Shown piece by piece: positions 44,208 through 53,853 of a stretch of 64,000 nt of DNA. A program made the position numbers and the translations under genes. The notes beneath the pieces are model-generated. The model searched no databases, was not told the origin of the DNA, and saw nothing but the letters and a program-made list of their open reading frames with translations. Position 1 is the first letter of the stretch, and the number at the start of each line of letters is the position of its first letter. Origin of the DNA: Moorella sp. E308F (GTDB lineage Bacteria > Bacillota > DSM-521 > Neomoorellales > Neomoorellaceae); contig NZ_BJKN01000002.1 in NCBI RefSeq assembly GCF_006538365.1, forward strand, positions 1,147,501 through 1,211,500. Reading direction: 5' to 3'.

Positions 44208-45604
44208 GGCTCTATAATAAAAAGTGTGGGAAGGGATAGGTAGATATGGAAGGACAGAGGAGAAGAGATTTTAGAAGTTAAAGGAGGAAAAAGAGGGGGG
44301 CACATCCAAATCAAATGTTAGCAAACAAAAACCCCATTAGGAAAGGAGTGCCCCCATGAATAAGAATAGCACGATCACCCTCAAGGGACAAGAGAATTTT
44401 GATAAAATACTCCAGTCCATTTTAGGAGAACGGCAGGAACGTAAAGATATTGTGTTAAGGGTGACGCTAGAGCCGCCAGCATTATGCCCTGCATGTAACA
44501 AAGGCAAATTACATAAGCACGGCATTTTAAAGAAGAACCGGAAGCCCCAAGAAAGGAAAATTCGTCACGCTTTTTTATACGGGAGATGGATTTTTTTATC
44601 CTGGGTTCCTGTACGGTATAAGTGTTACCATTGTCATAAGACTTTTACCCTTCGTCCTCCGGATACCATCCCCTGGGCCAGATTTACAAAACTAGGAGTG
44701 CAGACAGTAGTGTATTATGCCCAGAGGATGAGCTTTACCTATGCAGCCCGAATATTACACCTTACTCCTAATAGGGTTATAAGATTACTAGACAAGTATA
44801 TCCAGTCCGGTCTTCCAGCAGATGATACTCAAGAGCCCATAGTCTTAACCTTAGATGAGCTGTCCTTTAGCGGGAATGATTTTGTATGCGTAGTAGGGCG
44901 CTTGGAACCGGATAAGAGGCCTTTGACGATTTTGGGTGATGACAGGAAAGCAACTATAAAGGCTTACCTGGAGGGCCTCAAAAAAGCCGGGGTTAAAGTA
45001 GAAGCAGTAGTAATTGATATGAAAGACGCTTGGCGCAAGTTAATAAAAACAATCTTTCCTTCAGCCAGGATAATAGTAGACCCTTTCCATGTAATCCAGG
45101 ACGCTAACCGTCGCTTAAATGAAGCACGCAAGATAGAGCAAGAAGCAAGCAAGGAGAATATACCCCGACTGCCCTTGCTTAAGGCCAAGGAAAAACTTAC
45201 TTCCAGACAACAACAGCAGCTAGAAGAAATTAAGAATAAATACCCGTCCCTCTATGAACTATACCAGCTAAAAGAAGATTTAAGACAAATCATAAAGATG
45301 GACCGGGTTGAAGAGGCAGAAATTGCCTTAAGCCGTTGGCTTATAAATGCAGAATGCGCTGAAAATGTAGAGGGACGGGTATGGGCTCGTACTATTAAGT
45401 CCTGGAGGTCAGAAATATTAAACCTGGTTAGATACACCCAGCAAGGCCGCCGGTACACCAATGGTTATATAGAAGGCAAGAATACTTTAAGTAAAATGCT
45501 CAAACGCTTAAGTTTTGGTTTTAGGAATCGTAATCATTTCATCAAAAAAATTTTCCTGGGATGTTGCCCCCAAAATTTAATCCCACAACTATTGACATAG
45601 AGCC
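44208..45604. mobile_element. Complete ISL3-family insertion sequence
   Basis: 1,397-bp element. Imperfect terminal inverted repeats start GGCTCTAT at both ends and share TGTGGGA about 17 bases further in. One intact transposase gene; flanked by the direct repeat GCATTTGCA. It sits immediately upstream of the tRNA-Gly/Cys promoter. Confidence 0.92.
44356..45600 (+). CDS. ISL3-family transposase
   Basis: 414 aa. N-terminal zinc-binding part with CPAC (48-51) and CYHC (96-99), helix-turn-helix near residues 125-150, then a DDE catalytic core: VLTLDELSFSG, AVVIDMKDAW, IIVDPFHVIQDANRRLNEAR and the C-terminal NGYIEGKNTLSKMLKRLSFG with the E. ATG after AGGAAAGGAG. Ends 4 bp before the right end of the element. 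Intact. Confidence 0.95.
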   Translation: MNKNSTITLKGQENFDKILQSILGERQERKDIVLRVTLEPPALCPACNKGKLHKHGILKKNRKPQERKIRHAFLYGRWIFLSWVPVRYKCYHCHKTFTLRPPDTIPWARFTKLGVQTVVYYAQRMSFTYAARILHLTPNRVIRLLDKYIQSGLPADDTQEPIVLTLDELSFSGNDFVCVVGRLEPDKRPLTILGDDRKATIKAYLEGLKKAGVKVEAVVIDMKDAWRKLIKTIFPSARIIVDPFHVIQDANRRLNEARKIEQEASKENIPRLPLLKAKEKLTSRQQQQLEEIKNKYPSLYELYQLKEDLRQIIKMDRVEEAEIALSRWLINAECAENVEGRVWARTIKSWRSEILNLVRYTQQGRRYTNGYIEGKNTLSKMLKRLSFGFRNRNHFIKKIFLGCCPQNLIPQLLT

Positions 45605-45613
45605 GCATTTGCA
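45605..45613. repeat. Right direct repeat flanking ISL3
   Basis: GCATTTGCA, identical to 44199-44207. Confidence 0.88.
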
Positions 45614-45653
45614 GGCTCAAAGCAAAAGTATTATTACGGGATAAGCCAGGCTA

Positions 45654-46331
45654 TCACCCTTCCCCATTTTCGACCTTGCCCATCAGGATATACTCCACCT
45701 CCGCCTGGACAGCCGGATTAGTGAGAGCAAAGACCAGGTCCCCTGCTTCCAGGACCGTATTGCCACAAGGGACAATGGCCGTATCACCGCGGACAATGGT
45801 TACCAGGATACATTCGTTGGGAAAGGGTATCTCCTTTATTTTCCGCTCCAGGACAGGGGCATCAGGACCAAGTTTAAACTGGATCATTTTTAAATCTTTA
45901 ATGCCCTGCATCCACAGAGCCGTAGTCGCATCCATATCCACCCTTTCCTGGATTAATCCCAGGATAAGGGATGCCGGGCCAATTACCTGGTTGACCCCTA
46001 GCCAGCGGAAGAGCTTCTCATTACCAGGATTATTTACCAGGGCCAGGGTACGTTTGGCTTTAAACTGGCGCTCTGCCAGCTGGCAGATTACCAGGTTATC
46101 CTGGTCGTCATCCGTAATAGCAATAACTATATCAGCATTTTCAGCTCCGGCCTTTTTGAGTACCTGCGAACTGGTGCCGTCACCAATTACTACCGGTAGG
46201 CCGAGTTCCTGCTTAATTTTCTCACCCTTTTCCTGGTCATGTTCCACCATCACTACTTTACAGCCCCAGGCGGCACACTGTTTGGCTACCTGGTAGCCAA
46301 CCTTACCACCACCGACTACAACAATCCTCAT
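45654..46331 (-). CDS. trkA: TrkA/KtrA-type potassium uptake regulatory protein
   Basis: 225 aa. N-terminal RCK domain with nucleotide-binding GGGKVGYQVA and acidic VMVEHDQEK; DGTSSQVLKKAGAENADIVI follows. The C-terminal half (about 140-215) is a TrkA-C ligand-binding domain. It gates a TrkH/KtrB channel, whose gene is not adjacent. Single gene. Confidence 0.92.
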   Translation of the reverse strand: MRIVVVGGGKVGYQVAKQCAAWGCKVVMVEHDQEKGEKIKQELGLPVVIGDGTSSQVLKKAGAENADIVIAITDDDQDNLVICQLAERQFKAKRTLALVNNPGNEKLFRWLGVNQVIGPASLILGLIQERVDMDATTALWMQGIKDLKMIQFKLGPDAPVLERKIKEIPFPNECILVTIVRGDTAIVPCGNTVLEAGDLVFALTNPAVQAEVEYILMGKVENGEG

Positions 46332-46538
46332 GACTCAACCCCTCTCTGCAATAACTATTCGCCACCACATCCCCGCTTCCTGCCGTTGGTAAATTTTATT
46401 CTTTCCAGGCTAGTTTCGGCAGAACTGGCTATCTCTGCTAGGCGGAACTTTTATCGCCGCGATGCGCAATGAAGGTGATACGGGTTATATAACGGGCCAG
46501 CGGCCATGACCACTACTATACGTGGTCCGGTAAAGCTT

Positions 46539-46566
46539 TTGACGCCGCCCCTCCGGGCGGCGTCAA
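46539..46566. other. 12-bp GC-rich hairpin downstream of the HTH gene
   Basis: TTGACGCCGCCC-CTCC-GGGCGGCGTCAA. No T-run on either strand, so a factor-independent terminator is uncertain; it may protect the 3' end of the mRNA from the gene at 46584-47408. Confidence 0.55.
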
Positions 46567-46583
46567 GGTAACAAGGTTAATAT

Positions 46584-47408
46584 TTAACTTATCCCGAGAA
46601 CTTGCCGGGCCTCTCCTAGCAGCTCGGCCCGCGTGGGAGGAGGTATAGGTTCAGGTCGCCCGGCGCTTCGGGCAATCCGGCTTAAAGCCTGCCATCGCTG
46701 CTGCATACGGCTATAAAGGTGGGTGATATAATCCGCTAGCTCGCCATCAAGCCAGGCTTGCAGGTAATTGCGGACGTAATCGCCGGCAGAGGCATCTCCG
46801 AGTTTGTAATAGGCAGCCCGGGTACCCCGGGCACGACCACTGGTAGTATAGGGCAACCACCAGGGCCGGTAGGGATCGTCCCCATTATCGCTGTGTAAAT
46901 AACGGATGTATTTGTTGTCAGCAAGGGCTGCCAGGGCTGGTTTTATCCAGAAGCGGGCGGCGGCACCAACATGCAAAACACGGCCTTCCCCCAGGAGGAG
47001 CAGGTGCCACTGGACGGCCCGGGCTTGGCGCAGGTAAGTACTCCCTACCCTGGAAGGCACACCTTGCAGCTGGAGGATAGCAGCTTCATCCGGGGAGATT
47101 TCCCCTTCCATTGCCAGGCGGGCAGAGTTAAAGCTGATTTCCTGCTTATTCTGTTCCTGCAAAGACCTTACGGCCCGTAAGACCTCTTCTTCCAGTTCCG
47201 GCCAGATGATGTTTTTCCTGTCCTTCCAATTAGAGCCGAGCTTGGTAGCCACTCTTTCAAGCTGGGATTTAACGGTACCCTGCTGTAAACCTAAAGCCGT
47301 GGCTATTTCCCAACGCTTTAAACCGGCCCGGGCCAGCAAGGCCACCTGGAGTTCAAGTTTAGCTAATTTAAGGCGTGCATCAATAGCTTTCTGGCAACCG
47401 GTATCCAT
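46584..47408 (-). CDS. Unrecognised protein with N-terminal helix-turn-helix
   Basis: 274 aa. Residues 18-55 (ARAGLKRWEIATALGLQQGT, VKSQLERVATKLG) look like a LuxR/sigma-region-4-like HTH. The remainder is helical with Trp/Tyr-rich parts (PWWLPYTTSGRARGTRAAYY) and no motif I know. Preceded by tRNA and peptidase genes with 160 bp of gap, so it has its own promoter region. No function assigned. Confidence 0.65.
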   Translation of the reverse strand: MDTGCQKAIDARLKLAKLELQVALLARAGLKRWEIATALGLQQGTVKSQLERVATKLGSNWKDRKNIIWPELEEEVLRAVRSLQEQNKQEISFNSARLAMEGEISPDEAAILQLQGVPSRVGSTYLRQARAVQWHLLLLGEGRVLHVGAAARFWIKPALAALADNKYIRYLHSDNGDDPYRPWWLPYTTSGRARGTRAAYYKLGDASAGDYVRNYLQAWLDGELADYITHLYSRMQQRWQALSRIARSAGRPEPIPPPTRAELLGEARQVLGIS

Positions 47409-47568
47409 TGGGCTCTCTATACTCCACCACGGATAGAATGTATGTAACTACCTCTTATATACATATTCGGCAATTAAGAATATAATCCTGCTCTCGCCCC
47501 CTGGTACCAGGCCTGTTTATAAATTTAAAGATTTTCTGGCCGGAGGAAAAATGATGTTAGTGTTTTCT

Positions 47569-48720
47569 TTAATAAGTTAGGCTTACTGCTCCTTTTTCCG
47601 TAACCACATACGTATCTTCTACCCCGGCGCTGCCCTGGCCCGGAAAGACAAACTTGGGCTCCAGGGCAAAGACCATCCCCGCTGCCAGGACGGTATTATT
47701 CCCTCTGGCGATGACTGGCCACTCGTTCAATTCCAGCCCGATACCGTGGCCAATATAACTAACCTGGCGGCCATGACCCATGAAGTATTCGCCCAGCCCG
47801 GCCTGGCCGGCCATCTTGACGGCCAGGTCATAAAGCTCGCCTGCCGTCACACCGGGCCTGGCCTTCTCCGCCACCCTGGCTGCTATCTCCACGGCTACTT
47901 CCTGGGCTTTTTGCAAAACAGGCGCCGCGGCTGCATCCAGGTAAATGCGCGTCTGGTCGACGGTATAATCGCCGTAAACGCCGGCGTAGTCAATGAGCAG
48001 GGGTTCCCCCTTCTCCCAGCGGTGCTGGCTGGGACCCAGGGGATACAGGGGCGTGAGGCCATTTCCGGCCAGGGGTATGTCGTAACAGGAAGCCAGGGCG
48101 GCATTGGCCCCGGCCGCAACTATGCCCGGTATCATTCCCTGCTCCTGGCCACGGAAACGTTTTGTACCCTGGTGGCCCAGACGGCGGGCGTAGCCTTCAA
48201 ACTCGGCGGCGATTTCCAGTTCCGTCATCCCCGGCCTTATCACGCTGCTTATGTACTTAAAGACTTCGGCGTGCCTGCCCGCAGCATAGCGCAGGGCGTC
48301 GAGTTCCGGGCCGGACTTGACCATGCGCTGGGAGCGCAATATTTGGCTTATGTCCACCCACTGACATTCCGGGAAAATCTCCTGGTAACGCCGGAACAGG
48401 CTTAAAGGGATGACATCCATTTCTAAACCCAAACGCTTTAGCCCGTGCCAGCCGGCTTCGGCCAGTAGTACAGGTATTTCTCTGAAGCTCTTCAGGGGCA
48501 GTACCCGGTTTAAGGCAGCCTCGGCCTGCGCCCTGGCGGTATCCCGGTAGGCCAGGAGTAAAGGCTCTCCCATTGCGGGGATAAAAAGGTGGCAGCTCTG
48601 GGCCGTACCGCTCAGGTAATACAGGTCAACGGCCTGGAAAATGATAGCGCCGTCTAATTCCCGGGCCTGCAGGGCCTCCTGGAAACGCTTGATTCGCTCC
48701 CTGTATTCAGTGGTGATCAT
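47569..48720 (-). CDS. M24 family aminopeptidase P-like metallopeptidase
   Basis: 383 aa from ATG 48720, with GGAGG eight bases upstream (product MITTEYRERIKRF); the longer open frame runs into tRNA-Phe and is not coding. Creatinase-like N-domain, then the pita-bread domain with intact ligands: LLIDYAGVYGDYTVDQTRIY (two D), YIGHGIGLELNEWP (H), FALEPKF (E) and GVEDTYVV (E). Probably cleaves X-Pro peptides in the cytosol. Contrast with the ligand-less homologue at 6811-7914. Confidence 0.93.
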   Translation of the reverse strand: MITTEYRERIKRFQEALQARELDGAIIFQAVDLYYLSGTAQSCHLFIPAMGEPLLLAYRDTARAQAEAALNRVLPLKSFREIPVLLAEAGWHGLKRLGLEMDVIPLSLFRRYQEIFPECQWVDISQILRSQRMVKSGPELDALRYAAGRHAEVFKYISSVIRPGMTELEIAAEFEGYARRLGHQGTKRFRGQEQGMIPGIVAAGANAALASCYDIPLAGNGLTPLYPLGPSQHRWEKGEPLLIDYAGVYGDYTVDQTRIYLDAAAAPVLQKAQEVAVEIAARVAEKARPGVTAGELYDLAVKMAGQAGLGEYFMGHGRQVSYIGHGIGLELNEWPVIARGNNTVLAAGMVFALEPKFVFPGQGSAGVEDTYVVTEKGAVSLTY

Positions 48721-48783
48721 AGTCAGCCTCCGTAAATCAGTTTTGATAATAGAAAAGGCCTGGTATCTCCAGGCCTTTGGTAC

Positions 48784-48859
<76 letters not shown>

Positions 48860-48864
48860 ATGTC

Positions 48865-48941
48865 TGGCGGAGCCGACGGGATTTGAACCCGCGATCTTCG
48901 GCGTGACAGGCCGACATGTTAAACCGCTACACTACGGCTCC
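48865..48941 (-). tRNA. tRNA-Asp (anticodon GTC)
   Basis: Acceptor GGAGCCG/CGGCTCC, anticodon loop CTGTCAC, T arm GCGGG-TTCAAAT-CCCGT; CCA encoded. Middle of the array, 5 bp from each neighbour. Confidence 0.97.
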
Positions 48942-48946
48942 TTCCC

Positions 48947-49021
48947 TGGTGGGCAGTGGCAGGATCGAACTGCCGACCCCCTGCTTGTAAGGCAGGTGCT
49001 CTCCCGCTGAGCTAACCGCCC
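48947..49021 (-). tRNA. tRNA-Val (anticodon TAC)
   Basis: Acceptor GGGCGGT/ACTGCCC, anticodon stem CCTGC/GCAGG with loop CTTACAA, T arm GGCAG-TTCGATC-CTGCC; CCA encoded. First of the array. Confidence 0.97.
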
Positions 49022-49043
49022 CCATTAACCTGTTGCGTTAGTT

Positions 49044-49072
49044 ATTATAGCATGGTCCTGCCGGGAAGTCAA
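49044..49072 (-). promoter_or_regulatory. Promoter of the tRNA Val-Asp-Phe array
   Basis: TTGACT (49067-49072), 17-base spacer, TATAAT (49044-49049) on the minus strand, 22 bases before tRNA-Val. Confidence 0.9.
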
Positions 49073-49090
49073 ATATTTTTCTCCCACCTG

Positions 49091-49948
49091 CTAACCCCAG
49101 GCGAGGATAGCCTCACGGGTGATTTTGCTTGCCAGGATGGCGGTAATGTTACCGTGATCGTAGGCCGGGCATACCTCTACCAGGTCAAAGGCCACTACCC
49201 TGGCCTGCCGCAGCAGGTAGATAACCTGCAGGATCTCCCGGGGCGTACAGCCCCCCGGTTCGGGGGTCCCGGTGCCGGGAGCGAAAGCTGGGTCCACGAC
49301 GTCAATATCTATGCTAACATAGAGGGGGCGAGATGCCAGTTCGGGTACCAGCTTCTCCAGGGGGGTGGTGATGACGTCCATAAAAAAATTGGTCTCTTCC
49401 TGGCCGTAGGCGAATTCGCCCCAGGTACCGGAACGGATGCCAAACTGGTAAAGGTTGCCCGGGCCGATTTCCTCTGCCACCAGGCGCATGACGGTAGCAT
49501 GGGAAAGCCTTTCCCCCAGGTATTCCTCCCTCAGATCGGCATGGGCGTCAAAGTGGAGGACGGCAAGACCCGGGTAGTGGCGGCGGGCCGCCCGGATAAG
49601 GGGATAGCTCACCAGGTGCTCCCCCCCCAGGAATAAAGGAAGCTTACCGTCCTGGAAAAGGGCGGCAGCAGCCGTCTCCATACGTTCCAGGTTGGCCTCC
49701 ACCCGGCCCGGTACCAGGTCGAGGTCGCCGGCATCGTAAAAAGGCACCTGCCCCAGTTCGCGTTTAAGGTACGGGCTGTATTCTTCCAGGACTTCAGACA
49801 CAGCGCGAATGGCCTGGGGGCCCCAGCGGGCGCCGGGGCGAAAGCTGGTGGTGGCGTCAAAGGGGATGCCCGCCAGGACCACCCGGGCGGCTTCATAATT
49901 ATCGCTACTGGCCATAAAGCCCTGGTTTTTGACAAATCCCGGTAACAC
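49091..49948 (-). CDS. speB: Agmatinase (ureohydrolase)
   Basis: Hydrolyses agmatine to putrescine and urea. 285 aa, GTG after GGGGGAAG. The binuclear Mn site is intact: FLGGEHLVSYP, LHFDAHADLREEY and SIDIDVVDPAFAPGTGTPEP. It follows speE by 49 bp, so agmatine-derived putrescine is probably passed to spermidine synthesis. No arginine decarboxylase or speD is in the window. Confidence 0.93.
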   Translation of the reverse strand: MLPGFVKNQGFMASSDNYEAARVVLAGIPFDATTSFRPGARWGPQAIRAVSEVLEEYSPYLKRELGQVPFYDAGDLDLVPGRVEANLERMETAAAALFQDGKLPLFLGGEHLVSYPLIRAARRHYPGLAVLHFDAHADLREEYLGERLSHATVMRLVAEEIGPGNLYQFGIRSGTWGEFAYGQEETNFFMDVITTPLEKLVPELASRPLYVSIDIDVVDPAFAPGTGTPEPGGCTPREILQVIYLLRQARVVAFDLVEVCPAYDHGNITAILASKITREAILAWG

Positions 49949-49997
49949 TTATCTTACTTCCCCCGTTCAACCTTTTTTACCCAACCCGTTTAGCACC

Positions 49998-50849
49998 CTA
50001 AAACTCCTCTTCGTCCCGCTTTTCAAGGATTTCCTGGACAAAGGGCGGCAGGGCAAAGGCTGCCTGGTGGATGGCCGGGGTGTAGAAACGGGTCACCAGC
50101 TGGGGTGCCTTTTTCCAGTCAACCTCCAGGGGATCATACTCCTTGCTCCCCAGGCTGAAGCTCCAGAAACCGCCGGGGTATGTGGGTACCGTGGTCAGGT
50201 ACAGGCGGGCAATAGGGAAAATCTCTGCCAGATCCCGCTGGATACGCCGGATAAGCCTGGCGTTAAAGAGAGGTGACTCTGTCTGGGCGACAAAGAGCCC
50301 GTCCGGCTTTAAAGCCCGGTAAACGTTACGGTAAAATTCGGTGCTGAAGAGCCCTACCGCCGGGCCAATAGGATCGGTGGAATCCACAATAATCACGTCA
50401 TAGGTGTTTTCCATCTGGCGGACGTGCTCGATGCCGTCTTCAAAGCGGATCTCCACCCGGGCATCGTCCAGGCCGCAAGCGATCTCCGGCAGGTATTCCC
50501 TGGCGTTGGCCACCACCCGGGCGTCAATTTCCACTAGGGTGGCTTTTTCAATGCTGGGATGTTTGATAATTTCCCGGATAACACCACCGTCACCGCCGCC
50601 AATGACCAGGGCCGTACGGGGATTGGGGTGGGTATTTAAAGGTACGTGGGCCATCATCTCGTGGTAAAAAAATTCATCACCCACTGTGGTCTGGATTATG
50701 TTATCCAGGAGCAACATGCGCCCGTAAGCCTCCGTCTCCACCACAGCCAGGTCCTGATAGGGCGTTTTTTCGTGGTGCAGGGTTTTTTTCAGCTTGACGG
50801 ATAGAGCCAAGCCGGGGGTTTGCAGTTCAGAAAACCAGATGCCTTGCAA
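49998..50849 (-). CDS. speE: Spermidine synthase
   Basis: Aminopropyltransferase, 283 aa. Rossmann fold with [20 protein letters not shown], an acidic [24 protein letters not shown] and [10 protein letters not shown], plus QTESPLFN in the C-terminal half. All the usual substrate-loop residues appear. Upstream gene of the speE-speB pair. Confidence 0.95.
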   Translation of the reverse strand: MQGIWFSELQTPGLALSVKLKKTLHHEKTPYQDLAVVETEAYGRMLLLDNIIQTTVGDEFFYHEMMAHVPLNTHPNPRTALVIGGGDGGVIREIIKHPSIEKATLVEIDARVVANAREYLPEIACGLDDARVEIRFEDGIEHVRQMENTYDVIIVDSTDPIGPAVGLFSTEFYRNVYRALKPDGLFVAQTESPLFNARLIRRIQRDLAEIFPIARLYLTTVPTYPGGFWSFSLGSKEYDPLEVDWKKAPQLVTRFYTPAIHQAAFALPPFVQEILEKRDEEEF

Positions 50850-50925
50850 AGTTAATTCAACTCCTTCCTTTTTTTCCAGAAAGCTATCTTAGCAAAAAAA
50901 TAACTTTACCACAAGGGCCTGCAAG

Positions 50926-52542
50926 TTAAATAATCCCCATAACCGCCTGGGCTATGCTGACGCTATGCATGTTGAGGCGCAGGAGCTGGTTGATGAGATC
51001 CATGTGGATGGATGTGGTTTCTAAACTGAGGCGGTTCTCCTGCTGCAACCGCTGGAAATGGGAGTAGCGCAGGTTCTTTTCCAGGCGTAAGATTTCAGGA
51101 TGATCCCTTATGACCCTGGCAGCCAGGGCTTCGTCATCGGCGGCGAAGGCCTGGATGGCCGTCGCAAAATTCTCCTTGACTTTATTAAACATCTCCTGGA
51201 GTTCAGCCTGCCCCGCCGGGGAAAACTCCACCCCGCTGGCTTCAATTTTCCGCCACTGGTGGGCCATTTCCACGACCACGTCGCCAATATGCTCCAGGTC
51301 ATTGGCTATATAGAGGAGCTTGGTCTGGGCCACTAACTGGTCGTCGGTAAGGTTGCCCTGGTTCAACTGGGCGAGATACCTGGCCACCGCCCGGTAAAGA
51401 TAGTCAAGGATATTGTCCAGGCTGCGCAGCTTTTCCAGTAATTCAACTTCCCGCTCGGCTAAGGGCTGCATCACCCGGGGAAACATCTCTTCCCTGATGA
51501 TGCCGGCCATGCGTAAAAGCTCCTGGGTCGCGCGGGCCAGGGCCAGTTCTGGTATCTCCAGGACTTTTGTATCCAGGTACTTGGCCACCTTTTCTTCCTC
51601 GGGAGCGCTGGGGAGGACCTTTTCCATAAGGCGGCCTACCCGGGGAGTAAAAGGAAGAAAGAGGATCATATTAATAACATTAAAAAGGGTGTGGCCGTTG
51701 GCCACCTGGCGGGCAATATCCGGAGAAGTCAGCCGGGATAAATAACTGTACAGTCCCAAAAAGGGTAGAAAGAGGAGGGTACCCGCCAGCTTAAAAAAGA
51801 AATGGGCCAGGGCTACCCTTTTGGCTTCCCGGGACAGGGCAATGCTGGAAATGAGGGCTGTAGCTGTGGTACCCAGGTTGGCTCCCAGGACCATGGCCAG
51901 AGCCGCTTCCAGGGGCAGGGCACCCTGGGCGGCCAGGGTCATAGCCAGGACCACTGTTGCCGCGCTGGCCTGGACAACGCCGGTAAAAAGGGTGGCTGCC
52001 AGCATCATTAGCCAGGGGTGGGCGGCCAGGGGGCTCAAGGCAGTTTTAAAGCCGGGCAGGGTATTTAAGGGGGCTACGGCCGTACCCATAAGGGCCGCCC
52101 CGTAAAAGATAAGGCCAAAACCGAGGATAGCCTGTCCCAGGTAGCGCCAGCGCAGGCGCCTGGCAAAGAAGTATGGTATGAGGCCGGCTGCCACGGCCCA
52201 CAGGGCGTAGTCGCTGAGGCGCAGGGCAATAAGCTGGGCCGTCAGGGTAGAGCCAATAGCCGCCCCCAGGATGACCCCCAGGGCCTGGCCCAGGCTCATG
52301 AGCTCCGCGCTGACAAAGCCTACCAGCAGCACCGTCGTGACAGCGCTGGTCTGAAGGAAAATGGTCACCACCAGCCCCGCCAGCATACCAAAGAAGCGAT
52401 TTTTCGTTACCGCCCCCAGGAGCTGCTGCACCTGGCGGGCCGCCGCCTTTTGCAGGCCGGTACTGATAAGATGCATGCCAAAAAGGAAAAGGGCCAGACC
52501 ACCTGCCAGCCCGGTGGCAATGGGGAATATCAACGAACTCAA
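50926..52542 (-). CDS. Na/Pi cotransporter family protein with C-terminal PhoU domain
   Basis: 538 aa. Eight or nine membrane segments include the duplicated QSS-like motifs FLQTSAVTTVLLVGFVSA (about 65-80) and GVVQASAATVVLAM (about 190). A helical PhoU-like domain occupies the last 200 residues. Such NptA-like proteins move phosphate with Na+; direction is not decided by sequence. It starts 4 bp after phoU, so the two are one operon. Confidence 0.9.
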   Translation of the reverse strand: MSSLIFPIATGLAGGLALFLFGMHLISTGLQKAAARQVQQLLGAVTKNRFFGMLAGLVVTIFLQTSAVTTVLLVGFVSAELMSLGQALGVILGAAIGSTLTAQLIALRLSDYALWAVAAGLIPYFFARRLRWRYLGQAILGFGLIFYGAALMGTAVAPLNTLPGFKTALSPLAAHPWLMMLAATLFTGVVQASAATVVLAMTLAAQGALPLEAALAMVLGANLGTTATALISSIALSREAKRVALAHFFFKLAGTLLFLPFLGLYSYLSRLTSPDIARQVANGHTLFNVINMILFLPFTPRVGRLMEKVLPSAPEEEKVAKYLDTKVLEIPELALARATQELLRMAGIIREEMFPRVMQPLAEREVELLEKLRSLDNILDYLYRAVARYLAQLNQGNLTDDQLVAQTKLLYIANDLEHIGDVVVEMAHQWRKIEASGVEFSPAGQAELQEMFNKVKENFATAIQAFAADDEALAARVIRDHPEILRLEKNLRYSHFQRLQQENRLSLETTSIHMDLINQLLRLNMHSVSIAQAVMGII

Positions 52543-52546
52543 GCTA

Positions 52547-53284
52547 TTATCCCTCTACATTACCGGAGCTGGTCCTCTTATTGTCACACCCCGGCAGGAT
52601 TGTTTTCTGAGGCCCCTGGTAGTCTTTAAAGGCGCGGCGCTGTCCTGTCTCCCTGTAGACGACCATCTCGGCGACGTTCACGGCATGGTCGGCAATACGT
52701 TCCAGGTAACGGGCCACCAGGGCGAGATAACTGGCCTGGTCGACATACTCCGGCCCCTGCTTCATAAAACCTACCAGTTCGTCGTACAGGTCTTCAAAAA
52801 GACGGTCGACGGCATCATCGGCCCGGACTATTTCCCTGGCTGCCTCCAGGTCGCGGTCTACCAGGGCCTGGAGGCTTTTCCTCAGCATAGCCTGGGCCAG
52901 GTCACTCATGCGGGGAATATCTACCAGGGGTTTGAAGTATGGTCCCAGACTGGCGAGGCGGCCGGCTATCTCGGCAATATTGACGGCATAATCGCCGATG
53001 CGTTCCAGTTCCTTGCCTACCCGCATGACGGTAGCCAGGATACGCAGGTCTTCCCCTCGGGGTTGTTGTAGAGAGATCAGGTCCAGGGCCGCCATCTCAA
53101 TGTTGTAATCCAGGTCATCGGCAAAGTTATCGCCCTCTACCACCAGGCGTGCAAGGTTACAATCCTGGGCCTTAAGGGCAGCCAGGGCTTTATCTACCTG
53201 GTCGGCAACGTAATCACCCAGTTGTAAGATGTTTTCTTGCAGGTTCATTAACGCCCGGTCATAAGCATTAAGTGGCCGGCCCAT
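52547..53284 (-). CDS. phoU: Phosphate-specific regulatory protein PhoU
   Basis: 245 aa, two repeats of a three-helix bundle. E/D-rich metal-binding segments repeat: LVVEGDNFADDLDYNIE with RVGKELERIGDYAVNIAEI, then VRADDAVDRLFEDLYDE with RYLERIADHAVNVAEMV. Here it is coupled to an Na/Pi cotransporter instead of pstSCAB. ATG after GAGGAGG. Confidence 0.93.
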   Translation of the reverse strand: MGRPLNAYDRALMNLQENILQLGDYVADQVDKALAALKAQDCNLARLVVEGDNFADDLDYNIEMAALDLISLQQPRGEDLRILATVMRVGKELERIGDYAVNIAEIAGRLASLGPYFKPLVDIPRMSDLAQAMLRKSLQALVDRDLEAAREIVRADDAVDRLFEDLYDELVGFMKQGPEYVDQASYLALVARYLERIADHAVNVAEMVVYRETGQRRAFKDYQGPQKTILPGCDNKRTSSGNVEG

Positions 53285-53307
53285 GTAATATTCCTCCTCT
53301 GCCCATG

Positions 53308-53823
53308 TTAAATTGCCCTCCGCTTCCTGCCTGCCGGCGCAAGAATCCGCTCTTCAATCAGGTCCACCAGGCCCGCGGCGTCATCCAGACCATAACAAGG
53401 GACGTCAATGGCCAGGGGCTCGTCTGTAGCCACGGCCAGAAGTTCTTGCGGTTCACACAGGAGCTCGCCGCTTACAGCCGCACGGTGGACTTCGATCTTA
53501 GGTTTGTCACCGCGCTTGTAGCCTTCAGTGATAATCAGATCGACATTCTGAATGCGTTCTGCAATGGCATCCAGAGGGAGCTCTGCATCAACTTTTTCAA
53601 TGAAAGCCATCTTGCTGGGTGAAGAAATTACGACAACGTCGGCCCCGGCTTCGGCGTGGCGCCAGGTATCCTTACCAGGGCGGTCGATGTCAAAGCCGTG
53701 AGTATCATGCTTAATAGTAGCGACCCGGTAACCCCGCCGTTTTAACTCCGGCAGGAGTTTGGTAAGTAATGTTGTTTTCCCGACATCGGACTTGCCAACT
53801 ACGGAGATAACAGGTGTACTCAT
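53308..53823 (-). CDS. mobB: Molybdopterin-guanine dinucleotide biosynthesis protein MobB
   Basis: 171 aa GTPase adaptor for MGD assembly. P-loop GKSDVGKTTLLTKLLPEL at the N terminus, TIKHDTHGFDIDRPGKDTWR, and ITEGYKRGDKPKIEVHR, all family hallmarks. First of the cofactor genes read after moeA; lies 30 bp after moeA. Confidence 0.93.
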   Translation of the reverse strand: MSTPVISVVGKSDVGKTTLLTKLLPELKRRGYRVATIKHDTHGFDIDRPGKDTWRHAEAGADVVVISSPSKMAFIEKVDAELPLDAIAERIQNVDLIITEGYKRGDKPKIEVHRAAVSGELLCEPQELLAVATDEPLAIDVPCYGLDDAAGLVDLIEERILAPAGRKRRAI

Positions 53824-53853
53824 GTTATCACAAAAACCTCCATTCCCATTATT

